DNA of 64,000 bases, from the NCBI RefSeq assembly GCF_051622035.1, contig NC_135356.1, positions 1,054,001 to 1,118,000 of the forward strand, in the 5' to 3' direction. Numbering within the stretch: the stretch's first letter is position 1; each line of letters opens with the position of its first letter. Source of the stretch: Arctopsyche grandis. Its lineage: Eukaryota > Arthropoda > Insecta > Trichoptera > Hydropsychidae. This document shows positions 62,651 to 64,000 of the stretch, piece after piece. The notes beneath the pieces are model-generated. The model saw only the letters and a list, made by a program, of their open reading frames with translations. It was not told the DNA's origin and did no database searches. The position numbers were made by a program, and so were the translations under genes.

Positions 62651-63893
62651 GTCGACTTCATAACTCTGGAAAACTCCAGTATCCAGAGCAATTAGTATGT
62701 CGTGATATCACCTGCATCGGATGTTTATAAGTCATGAAAACAGATGATGTCCAAACGACTCGCAGTATTGTTTTGCACGAATGAGGACGACACGTATCCA
62801 TTAAACTGAGAACGAGAGTACGTTTCAAGTTTAAAGATTGAAAATTGTCCGTTTTGTGGACGATTTATTCCATTTTGATTCATCTTGTAATGAAAAACTC
62901 GAAGAAATGTAAACAGCTAACGTTTCTCTGGCTTGTTTCAATAATGGATCACTTTGAAATATTTGGAATCTATGGAATTTCACAGATCACGATTTGATCA
63001 AGCTTGTACGCATATTTCAACAAGCGAGGAGACAGAGACACGAGTGCACGTAAACCCGTTACACTTTGCTCCATTTTTAAGGACATTGCATATCCAATCG
63101 TATCAAAAGAGAAAAAGAAAGTGACCTTTAAGGATTGGCTGATTGCCCTTGTAGTAAATATCACAACAATAGGGCTACAGAATCTACTTTTAGCAGAAGA
63201 GATTCATTGTTATGTCGATAATTGTCCGATTTGAACGTTCGACGATGACGTTTGTTTTCGTCAGATTATTTTTGTAGTTGCATACGTATAATTCAACTAC
63301 AACGCTTCGTTTACTTAATTGGACTTGTCTATCTATGTATCGATTTGGACTTATCTATCTTCGAAAAGTCGAAATTTAATTACAAAAATGGTGTACAAAT
63401 ACTGTCCCAAGTAAGCTTGAAGCCCAGACAGCTCCTTCGTTATGGTGGCTATATAGATCGAAGCTTCCATCGACTAGATTCAAATATGTATTGAATCTAT
63501 TGGAAACGTAAATAATACTCATGTGATAACTATGAACACAATGAATTGGGTAACTTGCTACTATAGAGTTTGCACCCAGCTGCACTAATATTCCACTTTA
63601 GTGAAACTTACAGACATACATACATATGTATGTATATATTTATTTATAATTTTTTGGCCCATTATATTTGAGGACGATCATACCATGTCATTAAATATCC
63701 TAAGATATCGTTCGACAACCCAGAGGACAATGGAGTTGCGGGGGAGCAACGCGACCGAAAAGACAACTCGGTTTCGTTGAAACAGTTATTACTAGCATCA
63801 AAACGAAAGACGCACTAAATTAATAGTAAATCGCATATCACATTATAATTAAATGAGTACGACTAGAAAGTTTCAAGAGGAGAACAAGACAAC
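62651..63893. repeat. Satellite monomer 8 (long type)
   Basis: Appears to be a copy of monomer 3 at all variant positions checked. Confidence 0.9.
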
Positions 63894-64000
63894 GTCGACT
63901 TCATAACTCTGGAAAACTCCAGTATCCAGAGCAATTGGTATGTCGTGATATCACCTGCATCGGATGTTTATAAGTCATGAAAACAGGTGATGTCGAAACG
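63894..64000. repeat. Satellite monomer 9 (cut by the window edge)
   Basis: The 107 visible bases equal the start of monomer 4. Confidence 0.9.

Larger units (their letters stand above)
54409..64000. repeat. Complex satellite array, 1,243-bp and 1,003-bp monomers
   Basis: Using one GTCGACTTCATAAC anchor per monomer, starts fall at 54431, 55433, 56676, 57919, 59162, 60165, 61408, 62651 and 63894, giving lengths S, L, L, L, S, L, L, L and a cut ninth unit. Monomers are nearly identical. Similarity begins near 54409 and the array leaves the window on the right. S and L share about 860 bp and differ by an alternative segment after CCCAAGTAAGCTTGAA. Small frames of 64-80 codons recur on both strands, but they overlap one another and resemble no protein. 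Several short hairpins are present. Confidence 0.95.

Noticed and set aside
54749-63585. Repeated small open frames of 64-80 codons in the satellite as a multigene family
   Set aside because: They overlap each other on opposite strands, resemble no protein, and their conservation follows simply from near-identity of the DNA monomers.
59162-63893. A 4-monomer higher-order repeat (S-L-L-L)
   Set aside because: The lengths fit, but sequence variants pair monomers 3 with 8 and 4 with 9, which is a five-monomer spacing.

Overview
The window is AT-rich, intron-containing and transposon-dense. It reads as nuclear DNA of an insect: one host gene with 19 exons, BEL/Pao, RTE, jockey-like, hAT, piggyBac and mariner-like elements, tRNA-like SINEs and many ACATATGTATGTA-type microsatellites. 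I cannot fix the order. A highly split gene that keeps a U12-type intron argues against Drosophila-like flies.

The only host gene I can support is IFT122, encoding a core subunit of the intraflagellar transport A complex. It lies on the minus strand, from the start codon at 33864 to the stop codon at 13217. Nineteen exons rebuild in frame into about 1,156 residues: an N-terminal WD-repeat region, a helical TPR-like solenoid and two C-terminal CxxC pairs. An RFX-type X-box candidate lies about 70 bp upstream of the start. Intron 14 has minor-spliceosome signals. Most of the gene's 20.6 kb is mobile DNA. Intron 6 (9.65 kb) holds a mariner-like MITE with a hAT MITE inside it, and a hAT element with an internal tandem duplication that is split by an apparently intact BEL/Pao retrotransposon.

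Region by region: 1-651, the end of a composite repeat (copy C); 652-5928, an unclassified element bounded by inverted clusters of CCTAA words; 5929-7325, copy A of the composite repeat; 7805-12295, several hAT remnants; 12530-13200, an RTE remnant touching the 3' end of IFT122; 13217-33864, IFT122 with its intronic elements; 34712-36461, copy B of the composite repeat; 37583-41275, a full-length RTE retrotransposon with 13-bp target duplications; 41444-42989, a hAT element with a jockey-like fragment inside; 43909-44592, a piggyBac transposase remnant; 44884-47382, a long-TIR element with a deleted LINE inside; 47811-47920, a 110-bp AT microsatellite; 48219-49388, another hAT; 50690-53800, LINE scraps and short tandem repeats.

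From about 54409 to the right edge runs a complex satellite. Its monomers come in two lengths, 1,243 bp (L) and about 1,003 bp (S), which differ by a swapped segment rather than a plain deletion. The order S-L-L-L-S-L-L-L plus shared variants shows that a block of about 5,975 bp (five monomers) was duplicated recently. Together with the CCTAA-bounded element, this is the most novel material here. Most transposons look like independent insertions. The functional links visible are IFT122 with its X-box and U12 intron, and the nested order of insertions, which gives a relative chronology.
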